Origin: Diplodia intermedia
Taxonomy: Eukaryota; Ascomycota; Dothideomycetes; Botryosphaeriales; Botryosphaeriaceae
Reading direction: 5' to 3'
Length of the DNA stretch: 64,000 nt
Assembly (NCBI GenBank): GCA_021495925.1
Contig: JAKEKT010000035.1
Location: 186,001-250,000 of the forward strand
Shown here: positions 45,441 through 56,800 of the stretch, one piece after another
Position numbering within the stretch: the first letter of the stretch is position 1
Layout: each line of letters begins with the position of its first letter
Notes under the pieces: generated by a model
What the model saw: only the letters and a program-made list of their open reading frames with translations
What the model was told of the DNA's origin: nothing
The model's database searches: none
Program-made: the position numbers and the translations under genes

Positions 45441-48400
45441 GGCTCAGAGCGGGGGCGGCCTCGCGCCGGGGTCAGGCTTTGGACGGAGAGACGGGTGGTG
45501 GTGGTTGCGCTTCGCAATGGCGCACAGCGAAGTGAAAGGGGCTTAGAGCGCGTGGCTGGTCGCGGGTTCCTTGAGAGCCAGGCTGGCGGAGGCGCAATCA
45601 GATAAGGACGGGCGGCGCAGAGGCTGAGCGGCAGGAGGCGGTGTTTTGTAGGTGGAGAAGCGAGGTCGGAAGCGCGCGGCGGTGGAGATGATTAAGGCGA
45701 GGGCAGGCGGAATTAAACACGACTTCATCTGAACATTGCACCGTTTTTCGAGCGCTTTTCGAGCTGCGGCGCAAAGACCCTGGCGTTGGCGGCGCCGGTG
45801 ATTGGTTCAGGCACGAAAAGGCCACTCGGGCTACGCTGTTCCGAGGCTAGCGCCGCCCGGTAGGCGCACGGAAAGATTGCTGCCGTGGGCGATCGGATGG
45901 GCTGACTTGGGGACCACCGCCTAAGGATGGCCAGTTTTGCGCAAGACAACCGCATGATTCTCGCCGCGCCAATCTTTAAAGGCTGCGCGGCTCCCTGCGT
46001 CGCCGCTGCCGTGAGTCGCCGCGCGCGCCGTCGCGGGGCTCCAGACGGCCGCCGCCGCCGCCGCCGCCACCCACCGGTGCCTGGCCTGGCTCCCGTGCTT
46101 TCCCACGTCCAAATAAGCTGCGGCGGCCTGAGCTGCGTGCTGGCTCCACGTGACGTAACAGCCCGCGGCGAAGTCGGAGAGCAGCGAAGCAGTGATGAGC
46201 TGTCGCCGCGCGTGGCAAGCCTTCTCCGCAGCGCAGCCAAGAGCTCCCCTTTTCTCGCCCTGCGACAACGGCGCCGCGGTGGGAGGGAGCTCCCAATGTG
46301 ATTTGGCGGAGGCTCGCCCGGCCTCGGCCCCGGCAGGGAGATTACGACGCAGTTGCCAGATCGAGATAAGATAAGGGGCGCCTGCCTGCCTGTTCCTGGC
46401 ACCCGGCGACAGCTGTCCGTGGGGCTCCTTCTGAACTGTCGGTGCCTGCAAAACCAAGGCATCCGCACTCCTCGGGCTCCGGCCCTCTCTTTCGCTCACC
46501 CATTCAACCGTGGCCAGCAAGAACCCAGTGCGCTCGGCGGACATGATTCCCTGGCCAGCTCGGTATCGGCAATCGGGCTCGGCCTCGCACCCCGAGCACA
46601 ACCCGCGCTCCGCGCTCCGCCCTCCCACAGCTCCCGCCCCCATGCCTCCTCACGCTTCCGTCATGCCGCCACCTCTGTGCCACGCCTTCGCGAGCCATCC
46701 TTCCGCCGAGGCTGCAAGGACGAGGCGGACCCCCATGTTCGGCGGCGATGGCCAGGACTAAGGGCTGCCAGACGGCGTTGACAGGCATGAGGCTTGGTGG
46801 CTTGCCATTGTTCTCCAACAGCCTGCCCTCGTGAGCACGCTCCTGCCGTGCTACTAGCCGCCTTCTCGATGAATCTCCCGCCGGACCGTCGCCCGTGGGC
46901 CGCATGCCGTTAGCCAGCGTGCTAGGGCCATCAAGTCACTGTCGCGTAACTCATCCACGAGATTGCGCCTTGGTATCGATGCAAGCACGCATGGCCAGAT
47001 GAAGCTTCGACGTGCGACCAGTATCTGGCGGTCTGCTTTGACCCCCAAGGCGGCGCTCTGGTACACATGCAGATGAAGAAGTGGCCGCTTGGCGCGACGC
47101 ACGCCCGCCATTGGCCCGGCGGCGCCAGGGAAGCCGAAGCAACGCAATCTGCCCAGAAAACCTAATCTGCAGTCCCGGAGCTGCGATCCGCATGACACGG
47201 CCAGCGCACACGACTCGGCGGCCGGCGGCAAGCTCGCTCTCTACGCACGCGTTGCACTGGGCGCCAACGGGAAATCCGACAGAGCGGGCGTTGGGAGAGC
47301 TAGTCGGCTCGGCTGCGTGACGCTACGCGGCGAGCAAGGCAGGACGACGACCCACCGCCGGCCAGAACCCTCGCTACCGTCAGCAGGCTTTTTGTGATGC
47401 TGCGGGCGCTGGAGCAAAAGTCTGTGGTAGCACCTGGACAGCCTGTGGGGGACTTGGCCAGGTCCCGTTTACCCGTCTACGCCCGGCATTGGCTGGCCTC
47501 TCCATCCTCAAACCTGGCTGCTGGGTCGTTGGCGCTCCGAGCGGGGTGTGTTGTGTCACCGTGCCCTTTTGCTGCTGTGCGATACGAGAGCGACATCTGC
47601 ACCGCCTTGCCGGGTCGACGCCCTGGAGACCGGTCGTCGTCTTGCGCGTGCAGTGCTGCCGTGCCGCGAAGCTTTCGGTGACATGCAGCATCGTCGGCGC
47701 GCACAACAGCCCGCACATCAACCGCACTGCATGCTGTTCTGGTGGCCTGACGGCCCTGTTTGCTGCGGGCTGCAGCCCATCATGTGCTTTCCAGGCATCC
47801 GGATGTTTCAGACTGGGTCGAGCTGTGCAGACGACGACGTATCCTGCAGACCGAGAGGACCGCCCCGCCCCTTAGCCCAGCAGACAAAGTACCGCCGCCA
47901 AAAACCGGGATCGTGGCATTTTCGAAAAGTGGGTACGGGCATTGCTGGCTTGGGAGCTTCGATGCCAGGCAGGGACCAGGCACTGCGTGATCAAGCAGGC
48001 AAATCCCAGGTACGCGAGCAGCAGACCACGCACGCGTATCGCGCCTCCTCGTCGCCACATGCCCACAGAGCACGTCTGGCTGCTTTCAGCCCCGCCCGAA
48101 TGCTAGAATCGGACCACTTCGTCGGGAGTGAGGCGTAGACGCACGAATCCAAGGCAGGGCTGTTGCCACTGCTGCCAGCGAGCATGTTTCGGGGCCGGAT
48201 CTTGTTCTCCGGAGCTCGAGCTATGCCGACAATCGGGGCAGTCCCCTAGTTTCGGTGCCGTTCATCGAAGAGTCTTGGCATTTGGGAGGAGATCTCTGTT
48301 CTCGGACACCACGAGAGCCACAAGCCGGCCATTTTCCCGGCTCTACACCAAATTCGTCTGCAGAGCCGTGTTAGATTGAAGCTGACAGCTTACTTGCGTG

Positions 48401-51400
48401 TCGCATCAATCATCATGTATAACGTACAGTTGTTGACGGCGGTCATCATAGCATAACCGTGTGCACCGTTTATAGACGTGCTGACCGCTACTCATGCCTG
48501 AGCTGACACAGATGTCGGGCTTCCGAGAATTGAGCGTTGACCCGCTGGCTACCCAAGTATTACCCCAGAATATGGGGCGAGCGCAAGTGGAGCCATGCAT
48601 ACATGGCTCCGTTGAATGCGTGCACCACAGCTTAAAGCACCGAGGAGAACATGGTGTTGCTTGTCAAAGCCATTGGCCTGCAGCTCGCCGCGACAATTGC
48701 ACTGCGCGCTTCAGCAGGATCTCGGATCCATTTGCGTTGAGTAACCGTGAAACCTGGGAAATTGATCACAGCCCAGAAGGGGAGGGATCCTGGACTTCTC
48801 TCGGATGGACCCCGCTGCTGAGAGGGCTGCCCGCCCCATCGCCCGAGTGCTGGAGGGGGAGGGGGCCATTGTTTGGAAGGCTTTACTGATACGAAGACCG
48901 GTCGGACGAGCAATCACACGCCTTAGCACCGGTCAAAGGCGCCAGTCACATCTGACAACAACAGACAACGCCCTGCCACGTACTTCAGATCGCTTGAGGA
49001 TGGGCGTACGAGAACAGGCGTTCAATCAGGTCGGAACCCGCCCAATCAGTTCCATCCTCCCAGTGCTTCTCCGCAGTCTTTCCCCACGTGCCTGCAGAAC
49101 CTGAGTGCGTGGGCGCGGGCGTGGGCGTCGAATGTCTGTGTCTCCCTCCCCCACATTTCCGTACAATGTCCTCGTGGCGAGTCCGCGTGGCAACGCCTCT
49201 CATTCGAGCCGCTTCGCAACGGGATACGTGGCTGGCGGTAGGGGTGGGGGGCACCCGGCAGTGAAGCAAAGTTGGTTTGCCGCGACGGAGTTCCGCCTCA
49301 TCGTCATGCGTTCAGCTCGGTCTGCCATTTCTTGGCCTCGCAGTCCGGGTCGCCGGGCTTACGATTCCTTCCCCCCGTTTTCTGCGGATACGTCGTCTCT
49401 GAAGACCTTTGCTTGGCAGGCTGAAGCACGGCATCGACGGGGCTGGCGAACTTGTGCTTGTGGATCACCGCAATTCTGCCTCAATATCCCTTTTTCTTGC
49501 GGGAGGGCCAAGTCAGCTTGATTCTCTTCTTCACTTCACCCGACTAAAGAAGACAGAACAGGTAGCGCCGGGGCTTGCGGATGACCATATGATGCTTAGA
49601 CTTTTACACCTTCTGACTCTTCATCGAACATGGCCTGAGAATGTAAGATACAAAGCCAAGTGGGTTTGTTGTAGCCTGGGTTCATGGGCATATGTAAAGT
49701 CTGAAGCTTCGTTTGTTTTCTTTATTGCTCTGGCCACCTACTGTCCAGACTGAGCAAGATAGTTCAGTGTCAGCTCTCGGGAGTAGACGTTAGGGCGATG
49801 GGAAGCTCTCATCTACAGACACGTAATGGGGTTTCACGAACGAGGCTCCGCAGCTTTTCTCGACCGGCCCCTCACGATTCCCGAGAACTCTTGGATTTCT
49901 GTTTTTATCTCACGTGGCCAGCCTGTGTCTTGGGACAGAATACGAGTCTATTTTCTCAAGGCTAGCCAGGCCGCAAGTGATGCGGCTATCCAAAGGCCTT
50001 TCGTACTCGGATGAAGCAAGACTCTCGCTATCATGTGTGGCGGATCTGATACCAAGTGACGGAAGAGGTCCATTTCTGCTAAGGTGCAGAAACACCCTAA
50101 AAGGGGTGTTACAGTAAGCTTTCGGTAAGTAAGCCTCACTCACAAGGGATTTGAGTCCTCACACCAGTGTCCTGGGCGGGCAAAAACGACACCAAGGTGT
50201 TCCGATATTCTACCAAACGTCAGAGCAATGTTGCTCTATTTTCAAGCCAAGAAGCAGACAGCAGTTTTTACTAGCGCAAGTGGTCGGCCGTTTGTTACTT
50301 TCATTCTTTTTTGCCACACCATGCGTAACGTGAAGATCAACTACTCGGAGAGGCACGTGGCGGAAACTCGACGGTTCTTTCCGTGACATGGCTTTACGTA
50401 GTCAGGGCGGGGAGAGATGCCAATTTCCTTGGTACACGGAAAGCGGAAGCGATGACGGACAATGAGGCGGCAGTAGTGAGGCGGAAGGAGGCCGGAGCGG
50501 CGGCGGCGGCGGAGGAGGAAGAGGCGCAGCAAGCAGCAGAGGAAGGGCCAGTCGACCCGCAGTTGGTAGAGGTGTTGACCCCGTCCAGAAAATGGACGCT
50601 TCCTGTAAAGAATGGAGAAGCAAGGCACCGGACATGTTCACAAGTCAAGTAGGAAATCGGAGACGGTTGACCCTCGATCAATATAAATTTGTCTTGGTAA
50701 AATGGCTAATAGTTTGTCCATTGGGACGTGTTTTGATGCTGATGCCATGTGGAGCTAATAGTGCTGGCTGGGTGAGCGTGAGCTCGCTTTGTAATCTAAA
50801 GCCACTTTGGTAGACGGACAATGAGCGGACAATCGATGCTAAAGGAAACATGACAAGAGAAATGGACAGAAGAAACTAGCTAAAACTAGGTTTGATAACT
50901 TTTCGTTACGGCCTGGAGGAGGAGTGGTGGTCCTGCTTAGCGGAAGCGACACTGGACGTGATACATGAATTGTCGAGAGTGGGAGAAGGTTGAAAGTCTT
51001 TGCGGATTTGGGTTGATGCCTTGAGACCTGGAGGGGCTAATGATAATGCAGTTTTGCGGGCAAGAGGACTTGTAGGATCAAGTATGAAGCATAGGGGGGT
51101 ATCCGCGTTCGAGCAACGCACCGAAAACAGAAACAAGAGATTGACAAAAGAGACAGTAAAAAACCGGAAAGCCAACGTGGTCGTGGGGGGTAATCATACA
51201 GTATGTGCGGCTGACAGAAATTGCTAAGGCAATTAAACCCTGTATTCAGAACACGCTAACGCCAACTTGGTAGGAAAACAGCCAACCGCCGTAATCAGCG
51301 CCCACGTAAGAACCGAAAGAAGAAATACATGACGTATCAAAATAAAAGAAAGCAATATGGACATCGTAAGCCAATACCGAGCCAGGCAGCCAAGGGCTAA

Positions 51401-51637
51401 CCCTGCAAGCCCTGAACCGAAGGAAATGGACATTCAGACTACTGTGAGCCTCAGTAGATCGCCATGACACATGCTTGAGAGGCTTCTGACCCCCGGGAAT
51501 CCTGTATGTGCGCGCGCGTTGAAGCCATTATTCCTCCAGACGTATATGTTTCGTTTGAACCCAGAGGGCAATTCCGGTTCGCCTTGCTCGTTCAGAAATG
51601 CGGCCGTGAAGATCTCTGGAATGGAAAGCGCAGCCGT
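45441..51637. other. 6.2 kb non-coding interval between ERG3 and the AZF1-like gene
   Basis: The left 500-900 bp form the ERG3 promoter, with a CACGTG at 46147-46152 overlapping TGACGTAA at 46151-46158. From 45.7 to about 49.3 kb the sequence is GC-rich with long overlapping open frames on both strands and no domains. From 49.5 kb it becomes AT-richer, with only short frames; one 66-codon frame with an ATG at 50452 encodes an Ala/Glu-rich peptide of no known family. I see no tRNA, transposon or repeat array. Confidence 0.45.
46147..46158. promoter_or_regulatory. Overlapping E-box and CRE-like motif upstream of ERG3
   Basis: CACGTG and TGACGTAA share two bases, about 710 bp upstream of the ERG3 ATG. 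These are recognised by bHLH (SREBP or Cbf1-like) and bZIP (ATF/CREB) factors respectively. Relevance to ERG3 is inference from position. Confidence 0.35.
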
Positions 51638-51704
51638 CTAATACATCAGGTTTCCGTAGCTGTGAGGGCCCTGCTGATGATGGTGTTGTTGTTGTTGCTG
51701 CTGT

Positions 51705-51736
<32 letters not shown>

Positions 51737-53600
51737 CAAGTACTGACCAGGCGGTGGTAGTTGCACATGCTGTTGAGAGATCTGCGCGTGCTGTTGATGG
51801 TGGGGCGGGGGCGGAGGTAGACCGTAGCTTGTTGTGGGTGCTGCGGTGCCGTAGCCCGAGTACGGGCTGTGCTGCTGGTGGAGCTGCTGACCATGCATCT
51901 CCGAGTCTACGCTGCTCAGCGATGGACTCCGGCTGCTGACGCTGTGGCTGTAGCGCGCCGATCCAGGTGGGATGCCCGCGCTTGTGCTAGCGCTGGTGTA
52001 AGAGCGCCCGCTTGCCGTTGAGACAGTGCTATATGGGCTCGTCATCCCCACGGCTGCGCTGCTAGCGCCGTATGGCCCGACGGGGGCCGTGCTGCTGACG
52101 GGCGGGGATAGGGCAGACGGCGGCGCTGTCGACGCTACCGGTGTTGTCGATGAGGAGGATGACAAGCTGCCGGCTGGAGATGTGGCACCGTTGCCTGATG
52201 ATGAGGGAATGGTGGAGATACGACGGTCCTTGCCTCGGCCCTTGATTCCCTTGTTGGAGTTTTTGTACAGGGAAGCGAAATACTCGAACAACTCCTTGTC
52301 GTGAGGAGGCACGGTATCTGTATCGCGAATTTGTGCAAATTTGGCTGTCAAGTAGCGAAGTATTGGCGCGTGGAACTTGTTCTGGTGCGACTAGCTCTTT
52401 GCGTTAGTCTCTGGTGACCTCGAGCCCGCGTCTCGACTTACCTTGAGGTTTCCAAGCTGCGTGAATTGCTTGCCACAGCCGTCAAGCTTGCAGGTGAAGG
52501 GCTTGACATGCTGGTGGACAATTTTGTGAGCCCGTACATTGCCGCGCTGAGCGAAAGTCTTGCCACAGATGTCGCAGTTGTATGGCCTCTCACCAGTGTG
52601 GCGGCGCTCGTGAGTCTGTTCCCTGTCAGCGCCTGCTTAGCCCGCTGGCTGTCGGAATAGAGCGTACCTTGAGGTTACCAAGCTGAGAGAATCTCTGTCC
52701 GCATGACGGTTCTTTGCAGACCTGCACCATTGGTCAGTCCTGGCTGGCTTCGAGGCTTGGGAGTGCAGGGTGCCTACAAAAGGCTTGAAGCCAGTGTGCG
52801 CTCGTCTGTGGATGTCAAGGTGGGTCTTCTGGTAGAAGCTCTTGTTGCACCCGGGCATGTCGCACTCATATCTCTTCTTACCCTTCTCTCCGGCTTTCTT
52901 CTGCGGTTTCTTTGGGAAGGGATCAGCTTGGAGAAAGCCTCTGCTTACGGATGTCTCAACTCACCTCTTGGGGCGGGGCGGGGCGGTGCTGCTGCTGCTG
53001 CCGCTGCTGCTGCGGTTGCTGCTCGGGCGTCTTCTGCTTGGCTTGGATGGCTCTCATAAGGGTATCGACGTCGGTGTTGAAATTGATGCCGGCGCTGCCG
53101 TTGTCCGACTCGCCCGAGCTGGTCATCCGGTAGTCCTCTCCGCCCAGGCTCAGGTCGCCCATCTGCTGGTAGGGCTCCACGGGAGAGCCCAGCTCAGGCT
53201 TCACCGGCTGGCCTCTGCTGTCGAGCTGGTAGCTGCTTTGGGGCAGGCCGGACGGATAGGACGAATGGGGGAGGTAGGATGACGAGGATTGCGGGTTCTG
53301 CTGGTAGTTGACGCCGAAGCCCTGGTTGAAGCTGTAGGCCGAAGTCGAGTCCAGCGGCTCATAGGCGAAGGAGGTGGAGTAGGAGGGCACGGAAGTCTGG
53401 GGGCCGCAGGTTTGGAAGAAGGGCAGCTGCTGGTCGATCTGGGAGGTGGTGTAGGCCTGCGACGAGGGCATGTTGTTGACCATGGGAGAGGTTTGGAGGC
53501 GGGACTGGCTGTCGTAGGAAGCAGACATGGCGGGGACGCTCATGCTCGCCATGTGCCGTTGCCATGAACCGCTGTGCTGGGGAGCCATCACGGCTGTCAT
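51638..53600 (-). CDS. AZF1: Azf1-like C2H2 zinc-finger transcription factor
   Basis: A predicted sequence-specific transcription factor of 582 residues. Exons are 53600-52965, 52909-52778, 52721-52668, 52615-52442 and 52390-51638. The N-terminus (about 200 residues) is Ser/Gln/Tyr-rich, ending in a Gln/Pro run. Four C2H2 fingers follow: YECDMPGCNKSFYQKTHLDIH, VCKEPSCGQRFSQLGNLK-THERRH, YNCDICGKTFAQRGNVRAH and CKLDGCGKQFTQLGNLK-SHQNKFH. The block after the fingers, KELFEYFASLYKNSNKGIKGRGK, closely resembles the same block of yeast Azf1, which supports the name. The C-terminus is Ser/Pro-rich with a 17-Gln run and ends GNLMY. Introns are 51-56 bp, all phase 0. Yeast Azf1 is a glucose-responsive regulator; targets here are unknown. 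Confidence 0.88.
51680..51737. repeat. CAA/CAG repeat encoding poly-Gln in the AZF1-like protein
   Basis: On the coding (minus) strand, mixed CAA and CAG codons give 17 consecutive Gln residues followed by His/Gln. The mixing suggests selection on the amino acid as well as slippage. Confidence 0.85.
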
Positions 53601-53863
53601 TCTGGAGGAGTGCGACTCGGGGGAGACAAGATGATACCAGAGGCGCTTGCGCAGGCAATGCTGTGCGACTGTTGGATGGTTGAAACAAGGAAGAGAGAGA
53701 AGAGGCGGGTATAGGCGAGTACAAGTAGGCGCTGGTTGGACAGGCAGGCTGGGTGGTGCTACTGGACGAGCTCTGGTGGACGGAGGATGGTCATCTGGCG
53801 AGGTGGCGGCACAACCTTAATCGGACACTGGAACCCGGCGGAGCGGTTGCAGCGTGAAGGACG

Positions 53864-53870
53864 GTTTATA
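53864..53870 (-). promoter_or_regulatory. Candidate TATA box of the AZF1-like gene
   Basis: TATAAAC on the minus strand, 264-270 bp upstream of the ATG and set in otherwise GC-rich sequence, is followed by a pyrimidine-rich leader. The placement fits a core promoter with a 5' UTR of 150-230 bp. Confidence 0.4.
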
Positions 53871-56800
53871 CGGCGGCGCCTGGAGATTGAGCAAGGATGG
53901 GCGAGATGACGATGCGGTGGTGGGCCCGGGAGGGAACCCAGCGACGGGGGCGTGCAACAGTGATCGAGACCCGGCGGGCGCATCAGGAGCAGGCGAGTGA
54001 TGGAAGAAGAGATGGGAGTTTGCAAGGCGCGCCCGGCAGCTAAGCCGCCGCGCTGGGAGCCCCCCGGCCGCGAGCACACGGGCATGCGCGGGCGGGCATC
54101 TGGCGCGCTCATGGGGGGCGAGGCGGGAGCCAGCGCCGGCCGCCGTCGCTGCGGGCCGGGCGTCGTGGATGGGCGCCCATGGGGCTTGCGAGGCTTGCTT
54201 ATTGCAGCGAGGGGCATGGGCGCAGTCTCAGGCCGGGAGAGCGCGCGGCGGTGGAGGGTCGTGCATGGGGGTGGGGGGTCAAGAGCGAGCGGCCGCCTAG
54301 CGCAGCCTCGCCGGCCAAGCAGCGCCCACTGCCCGCCTCTCCGCCCGCTGCGTGTCGCGGGCTGCGGCCAGCCTGCTCGCGGGCCCGGAGATGCGCTGCC
54401 TAGGCGGGCGATGCGATTGATAACGCCGCCCCGGCGGCCTGGGACGCGCTGGAGATCTTGCGAGGCGTCTGCGATGCGACCCGGCCGCCAGAACACCCCC
54501 GGCCACGCATCGCCCACGCCCTGTCGTGTGCGACGCGCCTGTTAAATTTGGATCGCGCGGCACCCGCGACCGCAGCAGCGCAGACGAGCACCCGTGCGGG
54601 AGGGAGCAACCGCAACCTTAGCCCAGTGCCAGAGGCCCTCGACCCGCGCCCGCGGGCCACCCGCCGGGCTGGGAAGTCGAGTGTCGCGGTTGTTGCTGGC
54701 CTCGCACTCGCCGCACGCCCCGGCAAGCCACGCCTCTGCCAAATGCGCGCCGCCAGCCTCGGCGCGCGTGCGAGCAGCATCGCCGCCGTCACCAGGACGC
54801 TCAGCTCGCGATCCTGGGCAGGGATGCGGCAGGGGGGCGTGCGCGCGGGACAGGGCCCTGGGAACCCGGCACCGCGACGTCAACCGCCCGGCAGCGAGTA
54901 CGACGGCTGCGCGCCCGCTCCCAGGCCGCACTGCGCCGTCAGCACCGTATCTCAGAGCAGCCCGCGCCCGCGAAGGCCGCTTCTGACCAGCCGCGTTGGC
55001 GGGTCGCAGAGCAGCCACTTTCCGCGGCGCCGTCGACGCTCCACGCGCCGTCCCGACACGCCGGTTCGCCGCCTGATTCGCGCGCCCGCCGCCGACGCCC
55101 CCAAGCCATGGCCATCTCCAACATGGATCATCCCGGAAACCAGGCCGACTGTTGCGGCAGCGCTCAGCGCGCGCGGAGCATGGGAATGGCGAGTCAACGT
55201 CGACCCGGCCGCTCGGGTCCGCAGCGCACGATCGGTGCAGCCGCGCCACCGGCCGACGCACAATGCAGCACGCCCGCTCCTTCAGGCAATGCAAACCGCT
55301 CCAACTGTGCCCGCCAGCACCCGCCCCTTCGCTGTGCGTGCTGCTGGGCCAGGGGCCGCTCGAATCCGATCTCACCAGACCTCGGGCTCCCGCCATCCCG
55401 GCGCGCCCGCCAGCAGCAGCGCCAGCAGCAGCCTCCACGCCTCCACGCCTCCATGCGCCGCCGCTGACCGCCAACGCGCTTGCGCCCGCTGAAACAGCGC
55501 GCCGGGGCCCGGGGCTGTCTCGGCCAAGCCGCGCTGCACGCTGCGAGTGTTCCCAACGCCTCTCGCGCGCACGGCGACGCTGCGTCGTCCTTCGCCTGCG
55601 TCCACACCTAGGCCCGTCTTGCGCAATCTGGGGTAGATGCGCGGTTTCAGATGGTTGCCAGATTCAGCTGGGGCCTCGAGGTTGACACGCCTTGGCTCCG
55701 GTCTCGCAGGCTCGCCAAACGCGAGGCGACTGCGTGCCGCTTCCCCGAGCAACGGCTATCCAGCAGATCACCGCCTTACGATCCGGCCATCCTGGGCGTC
55801 CGCATCCAATCTCATCGGCATCAACCATCTCTCGGACGATCTGCTACATGTCTTCGGTGGACCTGCAGTAGCTTCGGGCGCGTGAGAGCACCCGACCTGC
55901 CGATATACCGGGGCCCTGGTCGAGCAGGACCCTCGGTGGCGGGTGAGGCTCTTGGGAAAATGACAGAATCGATGCCGCCTGAAATGGCGCATGCCCGAGT
56001 TGGCGACGATTCTGCGCCTGCAATCCTTTGGAAACGGTGGCGTCCTGTCCCTCAGGCGACATCTTCTGCGGACAGCATCCTTGATCCTGAAAGGTTTCAC
56101 CACCCTCCTCCTTCAGCCGCGCCCGATTCGCCCTGCTGCCTCACCGCCAGCAGCCTGCGCTGCAGCATGCATTTCTCCAGGACTCGGTCGGCTGTGGGCG
56201 GCGGTGTTCGCAGAGCCAGGCCGGGACCTCCATGACCTCGCGGACCTCGGGCATGAGGACGGACAGGCCGGCGGCGCGCCTGTGCGCAGTTTCGATATTA
56301 TTGTCAACACCTCGAAGCGGACACGTGAGAGATGAAATGCGGGCTCTTAATCGTGCATGTTTCTCTTCCCGCCGGCGCGCGTAGCGCACAGATGCGTCGC
56401 CGCAGCTCGAAATAGGACGGGCAGCTAGGATGTGGACTGAAGTTCGGACAACAGCAATATGCCGCGCACCCCAGACGGCAATCGTCGTCGGGCAGCAGAA
56501 GGCGGAGAACGAGCTGTCGTCAAAAGCGAAGTTGCGGCCTGACTCGCCAATTTCAGGGCGCAGGGCCCCGCGTGCGCGCTGCGCAACATACGGGCGCCAT
56601 GGCACTTTCCAGTTCGTGGACCCGAAGGGGCGGATGCTCTCAGCTCGAGACAGCTCGGCGATCTCAGCGGGCCAGACGCGCCGCGATAGCTGTGCGGGCC
56701 CACCTCCAGCCTCAATCTCGAGTCGCGATGGGAAAATCCAAATACAGAGCCGGATTGGCCCCCGGGGTCGAGCCGGAGGGACGCGTGGGTGGATCTCCTT

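Noticed and set aside
45725..46643. Overlapping minus-strand frames of about 240 codons upstream of ERG3.
   Set aside because: Two frames of similar length overlap on the same strand and neither shows a domain; this is GC-driven.
50091..50110. A hairpin AACACCC-TAAAAG-GGGTGTT.
   Set aside because: A 7 bp stem with no flanking gene end is within chance expectation in 64 kb; fungal genes do not use such terminators.
50452..50652. A 66-codon Ala/Glu-rich frame starting with ATG.
   Set aside because: It is short and low-complexity, with no homology I recognise and no splice or promoter support.
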